Source: Flavihumibacter sp.
GTDB taxonomy: Bacteria; Bacteroidota; Bacteroidia; Chitinophagales; Chitinophagaceae
Length of the DNA stretch: 6,636 nucleotides
Reading direction: 5' to 3'
Assembly: GCA_025455285.1 (NCBI GenBank)
Contig: JALOMU010000093.1
Coordinates: forward strand, 1-6,636
Below the pieces are notes generated by a model that was not told the DNA's origin, ran no database searches, and was given only the letters and a program-made list of their open reading frames with translations. Of the stretch, positions 6,515 to 6,636 are shown piece after piece. A program made the position numbers and the translations under genes. Numbering within the stretch: the stretch's first letter is position 1; each line of letters begins with the position of its first letter.

Positions 6515-6636
6515 ATGAGCAGTAGTTTATCTCCGAGACTAAAAAAATCACTTTCTTTTCAACTTGGACTTCCTATGGATCGGTTGGAGGAATTTCTTGG
6601 TATATGTGTGTTTGAAAAACTAGGTAAGAATCAATT
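6515..6636 (+). CDS. N-terminal fragment of a protein, possibly Crp/Fnr-like regulator (3' end outside the window)
   Basis: An ATG at 6515 directly follows an in-frame TAA (6512-6514), so it is the earliest possible start, and the frame stays open to the window end (40 complete codons). The leader is A-rich, as in the other genes here. The visible text includes SLSFQLGLPMDRLEEFLGI and then FEKLGKNQ. A short amphipathic helix followed by a basic K-L-x-K-N-Q stretch resembles the start of the cyclic-nucleotide-binding fold in Bacteroidota Crp/Fnr proteins, where an 'L-K-K-N/G-E/Q-F' strand follows a 'EEL..F' helix. Forty residues cannot settle this, so the family call is tentative; that it is a real gene is likelier. 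It is divergent from arsR and shares its regulatory gap. Confidence 0.5.
   Translation, partial: MSSSLSPRLKKSLSFQLGLPMDRLEEFLGICVFEKLGKNQ

Overview
The window looks like chromosomal DNA from a Bacteroidota bacterium, probably of the Chitinophaga/Sphingobacterium type. This is inferred from three things. The protein families fit: a TonB C-terminal protein with MORN-like text, a PorT-like outer-membrane barrel, and a CocE hydrolase with the Bacteroidota-style conserved C-terminal half. The leaders before start codons are A-rich with almost no Shine-Dalgarno sequence. Several promoters fit the Bacteroidota sigma consensus (TTG, about 19 bp, TAnnTTTG), the best at 3102-3131. I see no tRNA, rRNA, CRISPR array, insertion sequence or phage gene.

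Left part (1-1136): a 5'-truncated gene for an exported TonB C-terminal-domain protein runs rightward. It overlaps by 16 bp, tail to tail, a leftward gene for a small exported antibiotic-biosynthesis-monooxygenase (ABM/YgiN-like) protein. Centre (1200-3774): a secreted CocE/NonD-type serine hydrolase is followed by an outer-membrane beta-barrel protein that has its own strong-looking promoter. All four proteins of this half carry export signals, so it is mostly cell-envelope or periplasmic in character.

Right part (6396 down to 3785, all leftward): a compact four-gene unit of an ArsR-type repressor, an AHSA1/SRPBCC-VOC fusion protein, a DoxX-like membrane protein and an SMI1/KNR4 protein. Successive genes overlap by 4 bp, overlap by 11 (or 32) bp, or lie 2 bp apart, so the unit is almost certainly one mRNA. 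ArsR plus an SRPBCC partner, often with DoxX or VOC genes, is a familiar association. The covalent AHSA1-VOC fusion and the appended SMI1 gene are the less usual parts.

The 118-bp gap between arsR and a rightward, 3'-truncated gene (possibly Crp/Fnr-like) holds the most informative non-coding signal. Four half-sites in alternating orientation form three interleaved palindromes whose centres lie exactly 13 bp apart. Two divergent Bacteroidota-type promoters have their -33 TTG boxes back to back inside one TTGCGCAA palindrome. The natural reading is an ArsR operator array that represses its own operon and perhaps also controls the divergent gene. I found no convincing wholly new system; the strongest leads are this operator/promoter architecture and the composition of the operon.
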